A program made the position numbers and the translations under genes. Below are positions 22,262 through 34,181 of a stretch of DNA of 64,000 nucleotides, in pieces. How positions within the stretch are numbered: the stretch's first letter is position 1; each line of letters starts with the position of its first letter. Under the pieces are notes generated by a model. It saw nothing but the letters and a program-made list of their open reading frames with translations, was not told where the DNA came from and made no database searches. Origin of the DNA: Gigaspora rosea (Eukaryota; Glomeromycota; Glomeromycetes; Diversisporales; Gigasporaceae); the NCBI GenBank assembly GCA_003550325.1, contig QKWP01000205.1, forward strand, positions 50,287 through 114,286, in the 5' to 3' direction.

Positions 22262-23106
22262 TCCATACAATATATTCAGAAAAATTCATGTCACCCAACT
22301 GCTTCCACTGCAATCTTCCTGATTTACCTCTACACTGGCTCAGCTACTATAACTCCTCTCTTCTTAATGAAATCATTCACTCAGTCATACAAGAGGTTAC
22401 TAAGAGCTTAGAACTCGCAACCACCCAAACTAGACAAACTAGTACAATTGATCCTTACTTATCCAGCATTCAACCTTAACTTATCCTTTTTATACCCGTA
22501 CTTGCTAAACTCTACGCTCAAAGGTCTTATTCCAAAACCTCTAATTGAAGAAATACAGCCCTTTGATCTATTTTATAAACAAGCATCCCAAGTTATTATC
22601 AAAATTCTTCTAAGACTATCAGAAGAGACATACGAACAGATATGAAAGCCATACTGTACCTCTCTTGCCCAATAAAAAAGAATAAACAACATCCCCTCTA
22701 AATACAAATGCACCCAAATACAACAACAATATCCATCTCACAAAAAGTTACACTAGCACAGAACCTATATATTCAGTGCCTTTGCGGCCTTCCTGACCAA
22801 TTACACTCTGACTCTAACAATTGCCCACCAATAGGCCAAGCCCTTCGAAAAATTAGCATTTGGTCTATAATGTGGATCAAATACAGTATACCTACAAACA
22901 ATATTTTAACCATCCAAATATAAGTGAGTATTGACCACTCTAGTAGGTTTAGGTCGCAGATAAATTAGTCTGAGCTTCTATTATTGCATGTAATTTATAT
23001 GTATTTGTCCTTGTACAATTTAAGTTTTTATATATTATATGTAATTATTTATATAAATTACCCAATAAAGATACAAGCAAGGCCTCACCTTAAAAAAAAA
23101 AAAAAA
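22262..23106 (+). mobile_element. 5'-truncated LINE with poly(A) and 17-bp target duplication
   Basis: Flanked by attaatattaattaaat at 22245-22261 and 23107-23123, ending in an A-run after aataaagatacaagcaaggc. It carries the degenerate C-terminal part of a non-LTR retrotransposon polyprotein. CFHCNLPDLPLHW resembles the C..C.......H element that ends many LINE proteins, with the last Cys lost. PAFNLNLSFLYPYLLNSTLK (about 22460-22520), then an RNase-H-distal tail, follow in another frame. The intact locus has a single uninterrupted attaatattaattatg-like target at about 5037, confirming insertion. Confidence 0.85.
22288..22920 (+). pseudogene. LINE protein C-terminal remnant
   Basis: Three overlapping frames give one protein tail: 22288-22479 (zinc-knuckle-like CFHC..H segment), 22448-22645 (KGLIPKPLIEEIQPFD, then a helical segment ending YEQI) and 22708-22920 (LCGLPDQLHSDSNNCPPIGQ). 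The order matches the end of a LINE open frame before its 3' tail. Frame changes and stops show it is not functional. No reverse transcriptase core is present because the copy is 5'-truncated. Confidence 0.65.
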
Positions 23107-23373
23107 ATTAATATTAATTAAATATTGTATATAGATCAAAAAGTTAAGAACATATACTTGGTATAACTTTTCAAATAGCTAACTAAATATAAAAAGAGCA
23201 AGTTTTTGCTACTACAAAAAAAAAACAAAAACAAACAAAAAAAATTAAAATAAAAAAAAAATTCTTTCAAAAAATCAATCAATTTCTGTATTAAAATAAA
23301 AATTATTCAAATGTTAAAAACTAGAATTATTGCTATCTTTATTGCTTTTTTTATTCATATTATATATTTACAT

Positions 23374-24538
23374 TAGGGTTAGGAGCACAGAAAAGGTTTT
23401 GGGCATGCTCCTAGGGCAGTGTTGTACGCGGACATTGTCCTGCCAATTTTACAGGGACATGGACAGTCCGGGACGGGACGTCCGGGACATGTCCGCAATA
23501 ATGTCCCAACACGATATTGTACACGGACAATGTCCTACTAATTTTTAACTTTGTCTCTACTATGTCTGGAACATGTCCGCTGGGTAAAACCAATCAAATT
23601 GCGGAATTATACAGACCTTGGTTTGGGTTATGTAAAAAATAATAATAATATTTACGAGGGATACACCGAATTTTATTGGTAATGATTACGTGTTGATTCG
23701 CCGAATGTCCGGGACAAAAAAAATTCTGGGCGGACATGTCCTGGACGTCCCGTCTCAGACTGTTTGCTGTCCATGTCCGTGTCCCAAGACAACACTGCCC
23801 TAGGGGGCATACCTTGGGCTGAGGCATGCCCTCTCTTATTGTGCTCTGGGCATGCCTCTATATATAAATCATATGTTATATAGTATAGCAAGCTTTAATT
23901 CTAATTGGTCAATTACTAAATTATTGTACTATATATATTATTTGATTTTAAATAAATAAATTCTGAAACTACTTTTATTCTATCTATAGTAAAAATAATT
24001 CAGAAAATAGAGAAATAAATTAAAAGTTAGCGATGAAATACACTTTTTGTCTTATAGATTAAACATTCCATATAATTATAGATTATTTAACAAAAATTTT
24101 TAAAAGCTACAATATATTAGATATAGAGTATATCAGATATATAGGATTTATATAATTATATTCTATGTTCTATACCTTTTATACTCTATACACATATATT
24201 ACTTTATTGATAGTTAACAATTTTTTAATTCATTTATGTTATTCATTATTTATTTTGTTATTAAATATATATTGATTGATAAATAAATTCAAGTTTTTTT
24301 TTAACCAAATATACAATGATAATAGTTATCAGAATTAATAAAATTTTGTTTGAATTTATTTCTATTAGCCAACCAGATTTTGTATCACCAAATGATTTAC
24401 AAAAATTGGCAATCAATGCATACCAATTCACATGATTCAGATTTATAATTATATAATAGAGGCATGCCATTTGGCTCAAAGGCATGCCTCTAGGCATGCC
24501 CAGGAGGGCATGCCCTGGGACACCGTGCCCCAACCCTA
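23374..24538. mobile_element. hAT-like element inside the secreted-protein pseudogene
   Basis: Termini tagggttaggagcac and gtgccccaaccct a pair as inverted repeats, flanked by atttacat (23366-23373) and atttatat (24539-24546), an 8-bp duplication with one change. The intact gene has a single tatttacatgcaact at this place, so the insertion point is exact. The interior is noncoding, with reiterated ggcatgcc palindromes near both ends, and is split by a second element at 23417. Confidence 0.85.
23417..23797. mobile_element. hAT-like MITE nested in the preceding element
   Basis: 381 bp with termini cagtgttgt and acaacactg, flanked by tcctaggg (23409-23416) and ccctaggg (23798-23805). The subterminal parts are packed with ggacatgtcc-type words. 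It interrupts the left arm of the host element, giving a three-level nest: gene, hAT, hAT. Confidence 0.85.
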
Positions 24539-24870
24539 ATTTATATGCAACTCCTGTTTATTATACTAATAGTAAAAGCACTATAGCCAAATTAAAAAAA
24601 CTTTATAGCAGTATTATAATTGAACAAATTGATAAATTAGTTTTTTCTATTGATAGAATATTCAATTTTGTCTTCACTAACAAAAATTCTGAACATTACT
24701 TTATAGATTTTGATAGGTTTATATACTCATATTCTAAACTTAATATATTTCTTGTCTTATCTGAAAAAGGAACCAATTTCTGGGATATAGCATATACTAG
24801 AGATCTTAATAACATACTGGTATGCTTTTTACTATTAAGAAAAATAATGAAGTTATTGATTAAGCAATAG

Positions 24871-25474
24871 TTAACCTTTTATAAAAAATTTTTATTAATA
24901 ATTATACTAGTAAAAATTGTTAATTATTGTGACAGATCATAATGAAATCCAGATTAAAATGAAATGATAGTATAAAATCTCGAAACTAAATGTTTTTGGG
25001 GTGTATTTTTTAGGGTTAGGGGTTTAGGAGTAGGGTTACCGTATTTGTCTGAAAATAAGCTACCCTTTTTGGCCAAAAAGTTATACAAAAAATCCTGTGG
25101 TAGCTTATTTTCAGACTGTTAAATTTTTTGAAAAATTGAAAAACGTACTAATAAAGTTGTCCAAATGCCATAAAATTTTTACTATAGATGTATTTTGTTG
25201 CGCTGAACAACTTTACTTAATCGATCTTTTGAAGTTTACATAGTAGAAAAAAGTTTTATATGTAGCAACTGTTAACGATTTCTTAAAAAATTTTTCTGAA
25301 AATCTGGGGGTAGCTTTTTTTGGAGGTAGCTTATTTTCGAAAACCTACGGTAGTTTTAAAAAAAATTATAATAAACAAGTATTAATGGGTTTTAGAAGGC
25401 TAGCAGGTTAAGTATAGAGTATAGATTTCAGTTTAAATTATGATCTGCAACAATTATTTCTAAATTTATATATT
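24871..25474. other. Noncoding flank with a hairpin and ttaggg-like words
   Basis: After the pseudogene, a patch at 25008-25036 reads tagggttaggggtttagg, resembling telomere repeats but not periodic. A hairpin pairs gtctgaaaataagctacc (25048) with ggtagcttattttcagac (about 25118). Another ggtagcttattttc copy lies at about 25325. This may be an unresolved MITE. Confidence 0.45.
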
Positions 25475-26362
25475 AATTGGTGATTCGCCAGTCAGCTGAT
25501 GAATGATCATAGTGTAATGTGATGCAAATCACTATGTAAATCACATATACAGTCAACCCTCCATAAATGCAACTCGTAGGAACAAGCCTACAACGTGCAT
25601 TTAGGGAGGTTTGCATTTAGAGAGAGCCAATTAAATTGCAGCTTTTAAAAATTAGACCATCAAGTTTGTGTAACTTCTACCAAAACTGTATAACCTATTT
25701 TAAATACTAAAATTTGATTGGCCACGTGCATTTAGGGAGGTTAGTGTGATATAAAATGTTATTTAAGAGAATGTGCATTTACAGAATATAGAACGTGCAT
25801 TTAGCACTAATAACATTTTACGGAATAGAAAAAAATGTGCATTTAGAGAGGTATTGCATTTATGGAGGTTGCATTTATGGAGGGTTGACTGTATAGTGAA
25901 TATGAAAAATTTCTAAAGTTCGTCTAAGGAAAACTTTTTTTATACTAAGATAATCGTCCTTGTCGACTAATTGAAAATTGTAGAGCTTGTTTTTGTGGTC
26001 CTAACGGTAGTTAAATCATCAAAATCGGTCTTGTGGATGCCGAGATATACTTAAAAAACGCATCAACGACTATAGAAAATCTCTATATAAACAATATATT
26101 GTTTATATAGAGATTTTCTATAGTCGTTGATGCATTTTTTAAGGATATCTCGGCATTCACCGGGCCGATTTTGATGATTTAACTACTGTTAGGACTGCAA
26201 AGACGAGCTCTACAATTTTCAATTAGTTGACAAGGACGATTAGCTTAGTATAAAAAAGTTTTTCTTGGACGAACGCCATATTTACTATATATGTGATTTA
26301 CATAGTAATTTGCATCACATTACACTATGATCATTCTTCAGCTGACTGGTGAATTCCCAATT
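25475..26362. mobile_element. Foldback element split by a pogo-like MITE
   Basis: Outer arms aattggtgattcgccagtca and the complement at 26338-26362 start a long stem that passes through gaatgatcatagtgtaatgt and ends at a centre near 26098 (atatattgtttatat). Arms carry the taaatcatcaaaatcgg core shared with other foldbacks. The 342-bp MITE at 25550 lies in the left arm; removing it restores the palindrome. Confidence 0.8.
25550..25891. mobile_element. pogo-like MITE, copy 1 (342 bp)
   Basis: Termini cagtcaaccctccataaatg and complement, with TA at 25548-25549 and 25892-25893. The word gtgcatttag is reiterated through the interior. A copy of identical length at 47969-48310 differs at roughly nine positions, nearly all transitions, several at CpG. 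Confidence 0.85.
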
Positions 26363-26970
26363 AATTTCAATTTTAAGACTCTGGTAATAATTTGAATTTA
26401 TTTATTATAATTTTTTTTACTTTTACTAAAATGCATCTATAGTGTTTTACACTATGTTATACAAACTATTAGAATAGCCAATCATAATTTAAGATTAGGT
26501 GTAATATAAATTTTGTTTTTTTTTGTTTATTTTTTAAAAACTATTCATCTCAAAATTTTGCTTATAAAACCACCTTTGGGGCTCTAATAAAAAAAATTTT
26601 TTGCTAAATTTTGTATATACTAAAGTCCTAATAAAATTCTAGATTTTACTCTAACTCTAAAGAAATTAAATTTATTTTTTTGTTTTATAAAAATTTATTT
26701 TTTTGTTTTGTATACAGATTTGCAAATCTAATTTATCTATGATAAAATACCATAAGTGCGTTTTTATAATAATTGTTTTTTTTAATCTTGCAATAATATT
26801 TTTTTAAGTCAAACACTTAATGCAGCCCATAATAGTCAAAATTTGACAATATAAGCTATATTTAGAGAATAAAAAAAGTTAAAAATAGGTTAAGTCAGAA
26901 GTTTTTGTCTATATTAAAAAAGTTGTTATATTTAGAAGTTATATTTTAGAGAGTCTATTTTACTATATAG
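26363..26970. other. 3' flank of the pseudogene locus
   Basis: Blocks homologous to the intact locus (aataatttgaatttatttat, aatgcagc-cataatagtca, aaaatttgacaatataagc) are separated by about 340 bp (26430-26770). That stretch contains a ctaataaaaaaaattttttgctaaattttg segment, which recurs at about 43855 and, complemented, near 56870. It is probably another old insertion. Confidence 0.45.
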
Positions 26971-27180
26971 AAGGTCAAAAGTAGAAACCACTCAAATTGG
27001 TTCTAAATAAATTTTTTTAGACTATTAAACCAAATTTGATAAAATTTTTTTTATTTAATTCTATATAGTTATAGAATTAAAATAAAAAAATTTATTAGGT
27101 TTGGTTTAATAGTTGTCAAGATATTTTAATTAAAATTTTTTAAAAAACTTACTAAAAACAATATTAGTAGTTTTTACTTT
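26971..27180. repeat. 210-bp foldback
   Basis: Arms aaaagtagaaacca and tagtttttactttt enclose a second stem, aaatttgataaaattttttt with its complement. It is absent from the corresponding place in the intact locus (about 5905), so it is a further insertion. Confidence 0.55.
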
Positions 27181-27476
27181 TAATATTCTATATACTTATA
27201 TTTGCTTGTTTATATATTTTTTTATAGTTTTTATTATATTTATTTATTGCTTTAATATATATAATTTGTGAGCTTAGATGAATCTTATTTATTATAATAA
27301 ATCAAAATTTTTTTAATTCTTTATTGGCAAATTGTTTAACTTGCTGGTTTTTTAGATCAATATAGTAGCTTTATATATATCTGCATTTGGCATGCATAAT
27401 TTGGATCTCTTTAATATCAGATCTTGTTATTAATTAAAATAATTGAAGATTATCTAAAACATTTAGTATTTTTTTA

Positions 27477-30400
27477 GGGAAATTGCTATTCCACCATCGA
27501 TTGTTGCTATTCGCACTATGGTACATGTAGATTACCTCAATTTTGTCACTTAAATATTTTAACTTTTAAAAACTTTTATTAATATTATCTCTATGAGTTC
27601 TTGATCAAATTTAATAAATTTTTTTTTATTTGAATTCTATGAATTCTTAGAATTAAAATAAAAAAATTTTTATCAAATTTGGTCAAGAACTTATAGAGAT
27701 ATCTTTGATAAAAGTTACTGTAAACAATTTCAATGCAGCTTCTTTGTAATATATTTTTTTGCTTTTTTAAAATAACCCACTGTTCGGCGATGATTTACAA
27801 GAAATTTTATTATGCTAACTAAAAAAAAATTTATAACAAGACTTGTAGCGCATATTATAAACTAATAGAATCTAAATTTCATGAAAAATTATTAAAAACA
27901 CGTGAAAATATTAACATTTTTGTAAATTTTGACACATACATTTTCACAAGTTTTCACCTAAATTCAAATGCTTCCAGAAGCACTTTCTCAAAATGAAACC
28001 TCCAAAACGTGACTTAGTAAGTTGATAGAATAGGATTCAAGAATTTTTAGTTAAATTTTCATCAAAAACAAATTAATATTGACGAAGTTATAATGATTTT
28101 TTAATTTGCTTCCAGATTCAGAATTTTCTAAAATTTTCAATTTTGATGAAAACAGAAAAATCACTATCACAGGCTAGATTTTTACAAGTTCAAATGAAAC
28201 AGTTACTGCGCACTAATATAATCAATAGATAATATGCTAAAATTTTGCTTTCTAAAATTTCAAGTTATTTGGTTAAATATTCATTCCATAATAGCTTATT
28301 TTTATTTGGCGCAGCTTCTTTATAATATACTTTTTGGAAATAGAAGAATATTTCATTAAAGATTCTCTACAAGTTCTTGACCAAATTCGATAAAAATATT
28401 TTTATTTGAATCTTATAGATTCATAGAGTTCAAATAAAAATTTTTTATTGAATTTGATCAAATAGTTGCAAAAATATCTTTGATCAAAGTTTTAAAGAAT
28501 TTCAAAACATGTATCATATAACAGATATATTTAAATTTGTTGACAAAACTTTGATAAAGGATATCTCTATAACCACCTGATCAAATTTGATGAAAGTTTT
28601 TTATTTAAATTTTAAGGATCTGTAGAATAAGTAAAAAAAATTTTCATCAAATTTGATCAGATGGTTGCAGAGATATTCTTGATCAAAGTTTTGTTAACAA
28701 ATTTAAACGTATCTATTATATGATATACATTTTGAAATTCTCTAAAACTTTGATCAAAGATGTCTCTGCAACCACCTAATCAAATTTGATGAAATTTTTT
28801 TATTTGAATTCTATGAATCCATACAATTCAAATAAAAAAAATTTTATTAAATTTGATTAGGTGGTTGCAGAGATATCTTTGATCAAAGTTTTAGAAAATT
28901 TCAAAATGCGTATTACATGACAAATACGTTTAAATTTTTAACAAAACTTTGATTAAGGATATCTCTGCAACCACCTGATAAAATTTGATGAAAATTTTAT
29001 ATTTAAATTTTATAGATCCATAGAATAAGTAAAAAATTTTTATCAAATTTTATTAGGTAGTTGCAAAGATATCCTTGATCAAAGTTTTGTCAAAAATTTA
29101 AACATATCTGTTATGTGATATGTGTTTTGAAATTTTCTAAAACTTTGATCAAAGATATCTCTGCAACCATTTATCAAATTCGATGAAAATTTTTTTATTT
29201 GAATTCTATAAATCCATACAATTCAAAGAAAAAAAATTTATCAAATTTGATTAGGTGGTTGCAGAGATATCTTTAATCAAAGTTTTAGAGAATTTCAAAA
29301 CATATATTACATGACAGATATGTTTATCAAGGATATCTCTGCAACCACCTGATCCTGATAAAATTTGATGAAAATTTTTTTATTTAAATTTTATGGATTC
29401 ATAGAATAAGTAAAAAAATTTTCATCAAATTTGATTATGTGATTGCAGATATCCTTGATCAAACTTTTGTCAAAAATTTAAACATATCTGTGATATAATA
29501 TGCGTTTGAAATTCTCTAAAACTTTGATCAAAGATATCTTTGCAACTATTTGATCAAATTTGATGAAAATTTTTTTATTTAAATTCCATGGATTTATAAG
29601 ATTCAAATAATAATATTTTCATCGAATTTGGTCAAGAACTTGTAGAGATATTTTTGATGAAAGATTTTTCTATTTCCAAAAAGTATATTATAAAGAAGCT
29701 GCACCAAATGAAAAAAAGCTATTATAGAATGAATATTTAACCAAATAACTTGAAATTTTAGAAAGCAAAATTTTTAGTATATTATCTATTGATTATATTA
29801 GTGCACAGTAACTTTTATTTGAACTTGTAAAAATCTAGCCTGTGATGGTGATTTTTCTATTTTCATCAAAATTGAAAATTTTAGAAAATTCTAAATCTGG
29901 AAGCAAATTGAAAAATCATTATGACTTCGTCAATATTAGTCCGTTTTTGATGAAAGTTTAACTAAAGACTCTCGAATACCTATTCTATCAACTTACTAAG
30001 TCATGTTTTGAAGGTTTTATTTTGAAAAAGTGCTTTTGGAAGCATTTGAATTTAGGAGAAAACTTGTGAAAACGTATGTGTCAAAATTTACAAAAACATT
30101 AATATCTTCATAAGTTTTTAATATTTTTTCATGAAATTTGAGATTCTATTAGTTCATGATATGCACTACTAGTCTTGTTATAAAATTTTATTTAGTTAGC
30201 ATAGTAAAATTTCTTGTAAATCATTGCCGAACTGTGGGTTATTTTGAAAAAGCAAAAAAATATATTACAAAGAAGCTGTGTTGAAATTGTTTATAGAAAA
30301 TTTCATCAAAGATATCTCCATGAGTTTTTGACCAAATTTGATGAAAATTTTTTTATTTTAATTCTATGAATCCATAGAATTCAAATAAAAAAAATTTATT

Positions 30401-30532
30401 AAATTTGATCAAGAACTAATAGAGATAATATTAATAAAAGTTTTTAAAAGTTAAAATATTTAACAAAATCGAGGTGGTCTACATGTACCATAGTGCGAAT
30501 AGCAAAAATCCATAGTGCGAATAGCAATTCCC
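27477..30532. mobile_element. 3.06-kb giant foldback element
   Basis: Termini gggaaattgctattccacca and the complement ending gcaattccc, flanked by tttttta on both sides (27470-27476, 30533-30539). Outer arms of about 0.8 kb are near-perfect inverted repeats (for example gttcggcgatgatttacaag at about 27782 and its relative near 30225). The centre (about 28330-29660) is a series of about six smaller hairpins built from ctttgatcaaagatatctct, gcaaccacctgatcaaattt and a tttatttgaattc block. No protein is encoded. If transcribed, the whole would form a very long double-stranded hairpin. Confidence 0.85.
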
Positions 30533-30704
30533 TTTTTTAGTTACTATATATTTAGTAAACTAATATTTTAGTTTTGAAATTAGTAAATATTAATATGAAG
30601 TAAAAAAATGATCAATTTTGTAAGATCTTATTGAATAAATATAAATACAGAATTTATATCACAATACTAAAACTATTCTTGTATTCTGAAATAACTATTT
30701 TTGT

Positions 30705-31793
30705 TTTTTTTTAAAAGGGCAATCCTGTCTTTATTATTTGGGAATGAGTATAACACTCTAGGATTTTTAGACTACTGCCTACATTCCCTCCCTTCCACAA
30801 TAAAGACTCGTCCGGTTACCGAGGTACCCAAATACGATCAGCCGCAGTCAAGAATAGTCTCAAATTTTGGTCTTCTAATGCATAGAACACTTCAAATTAT
30901 CACCGACAGGCTCTTGCTAACTTTGTCAGAATCACCTCCCTTTCCTTAAAATTTTTCCTTCTTCATACAGGACAAAATGAAAAAGGTGGAAAGTACCAAT
31001 AAACTACCAAGAAAACGAAAAGCTAAAAACACGTGACCGATACAAAAAAGAAAAAACATAAGAAAAGAGGCCAATCCTGACCAGGGAAAAAAAAAGAAAG
31101 AAAACAAAGAAAAAAGGATAGAACTGACAAATGCTACATTTAAAAATTATATAGTACTGCATAAGGAATCGTCTCATCTAAGTACTATATGTACATAAAA
31201 GAAAAAAGACTATGCCTAATAGAACTTTCTAGAAAGAAATTTCATATGGATTACTCCAAAACATCTCACGTGTCATTCATTGTTTATCTCAAAGGACCCG
31301 ATTTCACTCGTGACTTGATTCCAATATGGAAGGCGCATTCACAATATGGACAAAGTAAACATTGGCGATCTTTTGGAGGGGGTAAACTCAATCGCCCACT
31401 TTTTGGTAAAATTTCGAAAAGTCCAAAGGGCGAGAAACGATACTTGTATCCAAAGTTTAAGGAGTATACATTCAAGATAAAACTCATTTTTTTGTTGTTC
31501 CCCACTGTTTTTCCACAGGTCCCTTTGTCGACGAAGAAAAAAATGTTTGTATCTCCACCAAAATTTCTTATACAAGGGCACCACTTTCTGCCAGTTATCT
31601 TGTAGGCTGACACTTTTGGCTTGCATGCCGAATATACAAAGGAGTCCCCTGTTTAGGTAGTTGACCTCTGTAAAAACCGTTTCCTGTGTTATCCTACTAT
31701 ACATTAAGTATAGGCAACGCTCCAACAAAAAACTTTTTGTTTTTTTTCTGTCGGAAAATTTGGTCCAGGTGATCGTCAAAAAGAGTTCGTCTG
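30705..31793 (-). mobile_element. 5'-truncated LINE, copy A
   Basis: Minus-strand non-LTR remnant of 1089 bp. Its A-run (t-run on the plus strand) sits at 30705 next to a conserved 3' end reading aataaa-gacaggattgccctt on the minus strand. The target duplication gaaataa(c/t)tatttttgt lies at 30688-30704 and 31794-31810 (17 bp, one change). It is a close relative, nearly collinear, of the copy at 58901-60011. The coding part is degenerate; the phrase DRQCLLCPYCECAFH (minus, about 31300-31350) could be a C-terminal Cys cluster. Confidence 0.85.
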
Positions 31794-31810
31794 GAAATAA
31801 TTATTTTTGT

Positions 31811-32391
31811 ACTTGTTTAAAGAATATTGTACATAACTCCATATTTTTATATTGTTTATATTATTGATTTTATTTATGTTTAAATTTCATCAAATACAAC
31901 CAATTCAGTATAATTTTTATAACAAATTTGATTATACAAACCAAGTTTAGCTTTAAATTCTAAGTAGCAGGGTTTTGCATAGCTTTAAGTAACAAAACTT
32001 TTCTTTAAGATGTCCTTGCTATATACTGTACAGGTAGGGATAGTAAAGCTTCTAGATTCAGATCCCAAAAAAACTAGTTTTAAAACCTAGTTTTTAAAAA
32101 CTAAATTTCAATTTTGGATTCTAGATTTTTGGGGTTATAATAGATTTTTAGGTTCATGACAAGTTCTTAGATTCTTAGATTCATTTTTAAAATCAATTAA
32201 TAATAAATATAATATGACAGAGTGAAAGCTAAGAAAAACCTGCGAAAGTGGTTATGTTAAAAATGCGCTAGAAATTAGCTGATTTCTTGAGGGAGGGGGT
32301 CTTTGGCCTAGTCAGGTTATTATATATCTTTTATTCTAATTGGCTAATACAACATATTATTTATTTATTTTTTTTATTTTTATTTTTTTTA
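31811..32391. other. AT-rich DNA with a possible hAT end
   Basis: At 32035 the sequence starts tagggatagtaaagcttcta and continues with reiterated tctagattc and aaaacctagttttt words to about 32185. This resembles, in reverse, a ggttc-word-rich block at 36430-36571 that ends ctattccta. The two may be the ends of one heavily invaded element (32035-36571); the flanks tgtacagg and tacatagg match only at five of eight bases. Confidence 0.35.
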
Positions 32392-33543
32392 ATTAAAGTG
32401 CCCATCTTGGGATTTAGGAATTTTATTCAAGATATTAGGGCCATCGGTATCCTCTAGAGAAAATACCGGCATTTGTTACATAGACAAGAATACATTTAGC
32501 TACACGTACACTTTTGGTGTCTAATTTAAGTAGTCCACCCAAGGGTTCCACACTAGCTGCCATACCTGCAATCCAACTACAGGAATTGCCTATTTAAACC
32601 CTTTGATCCACAGACGAGGATACATCTAGCCACATGTACACTTTTAGTGTCTAATTTAGTGGTCTGCCCAAGGGTTCCACACTAACTGCCATACCTGCAA
32701 CCCAATTATGAGAATTGCTTATTTAAACCCTCTGATCCATGTTCCGCCTGCCAACCCATCTTGTATCACCAGAACATGCCCGTTACATAAGTCAGTCAGC
32801 AAGTTCTGGATACTTATCCATTGTCTTAGAACCCAGCTGAGTATTCCCAGTCCTGTTATCCTCAATGGAAGACTTGATAGAGCAGTACCTGTCTCATATC
32901 AGGTATTCACCTACACTTGGGTACTTATTGCTATGACTGAGGCCAACACTTGCGAGACAGGGTTACCTCTGTCCTTTTACCAATAACTACTTCTGCCCTT
33001 GTAAAGTTCGCTCTAACCCCGGTACCCACCATCACTTTCCTACCTGTCCTTAACCGATTTTCTCATACTTCCAATCCAGTTGGCCCGGAAGGGTTGATCT
33101 ACCTGGCATTAGGTGCCATCATGGTTTTTCTCCCCTTGGTCTCCAATTCCTCAACATGGGTCCTTTTTCTCTGGTGCGACTCTAGCGGCCAGGTTGGTAA
33201 ACCTTGTCCCTAAGGACAATGTCCGGTATTTCAGCTCCGGTCCAATATTTCGGTTTTGGTAGCACCGTCAAAGATCTTTGCTATCTCCTTACTCGGGTCT
33301 TGCCAAATGGGTTTCTGTTTCTCCGGTTCCTTGGATTTGTCTGTGTCACAAAACACAACTTCGCCCGAAAGCTCCCATTTGAGATGGTAACCAAGAACTA
33401 CAGGTAATGTACCAACCGATTGACAGAAAACAGTTACCGGAACACAGGTCTATTTTTTCAAAGCATTGTCAGTGGGATTTGAACCCTAGACCTGCCACTT
33501 GGGGGTGACAACTTACCAACTTCTCTAAGTCACCACACCCTTA
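32392..33543 (-). mobile_element. tRNA-headed retroposon (SINE-like), minus strand
   Basis: On the minus strand the head (33543 downward) contains an A-box-like tgacttagagaagttgg and a textbook B box ggttcaaatcc (complement of 33475-33485). A GC-richer body follows, ending at an A-rich tail (complement of about 32360-32395). Inside, a unit of about 130 bp is tandemly duplicated (about 32478-32608 and 32609-32738; shared words cccaagggttccacacta and gccatacctgcaa). At 1.15 kb it is long for a SINE, and no clear target duplication was found. Confidence 0.6.
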
Positions 33544-33567
33544 CAGCAAAATATTTATATAATATAA

Positions 33568-34145
33568 GGGAGACGGGAGTATTATGGACATGTTAAAGTT
33601 TCTACTAATAAAACTTTTTAAAAATCAAATAGATTTTTATACAATTTTTATTATTTGAACTATGCTTAATAAAAAATAAATTACTGCAAAAAAATCTTTA
33701 TATCATATATTGTTTTAGATATAAATAATTGGTACACAAAATAGAATATAAAAATTAAATTTTAGAAGAAAGGGGGGTATTGTGGACACCGTGATAAAAT
33801 TTGATCTACTGGTCCGTTTTGGATGATTTTACCACCAAAATGACCGTCTCAGTGAGACGATTCTAACAAGCACAAAATCGTTAAAATCCAATTACGGGAT
33901 CCCAAGATCGTTAAAGGTATATTATGTAAAAATTTGCAGATTTTTAAATATATACAAAATCTTATATTTTGTATAAATAATAATATCTTGTGATATAGTG
34001 ATCAGAATTGGATGATTTTTATACCATCCGATTCGTCTCTTTGAGACGATTCGAATGGTATAAAAATCATACAACTCTGATCACTAGATCATAAGATACC
34101 CGCCCTGTCCACAATACCCCCCTGTCCACAATACCCCTATCTCCC
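33568..34145. mobile_element. 578-bp foldback with gggaga ends
   Basis: Left gggagacgggagtattatgg and right ends matching gggagataggggtattgtgg as complement. The interior (about 33798-34090) is a hairpin with the word ctactggtccgttttggatg and gtctcagtgagacgattcta, plus a second cagaattggatgatttttat hairpin. End sequences resemble those of the element at 53057-56682. The target duplication is unclear. Confidence 0.65.
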
Positions 34146-34181
34146 TTATATTTAAAAATATTATATATAAAAATTTTATTA

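Larger units (their letters stand above)
23311..24870 (+). pseudogene. Broken copy of the small secreted protein gene
   Basis: Paralogue of the gene at 5223-5624. The signal-peptide part (23311-23373, MLKTRIIAIFIAFFIHIIYL) is followed by a 1165-bp hAT-like insertion. The rest resumes at about 24544 with YATPVYY. Conserved points include EQID (EQFD in the intact gene) and NSEHYFIDFDRFIY (NPDHYFVQFDGSIY). A frame change near 24825 moves the last part out of frame: NNEVID can be read next to a stop in a second frame. The dibasic RR site is replaced by YY. The insertion alone would kill the gene; the extra frameshift and divergence suggest long relaxation of selection. Confidence 0.88.
21540..27440. 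repeat. Inflated duplicate of the 4.9-6.1 kb locus
   Basis: Collinear blocks match the intact secreted-protein locus: a ttttgaaaaaggtaaagttg stretch (about 21598; counterpart about 4937), the ataattataagaattaaaaa stretch (about 22221; counterpart about 5005), the TATA region (about 23187), the gene, and downstream blocks at about 26370, 26780, 26840 and 27240. About 1.2 kb in the first copy corresponds to about 5.8 kb here. Most of the excess is separately delimited insertions listed below. Confidence 0.75.

Noticed and set aside
25008..25040. Telomere-like ttaggg words (also at about 43095, 52735 and 52850)
   Set aside because: Only one to three irregular repeats, located at or near element ends; not a telomere.
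30701..31613. Several open frames of 80-146 codons on both strands (also at 58944-60007)
   Set aside because: They lie in the 3' parts of LINE copies and differ in frame between the near-identical copies, so they are not conserved proteins.
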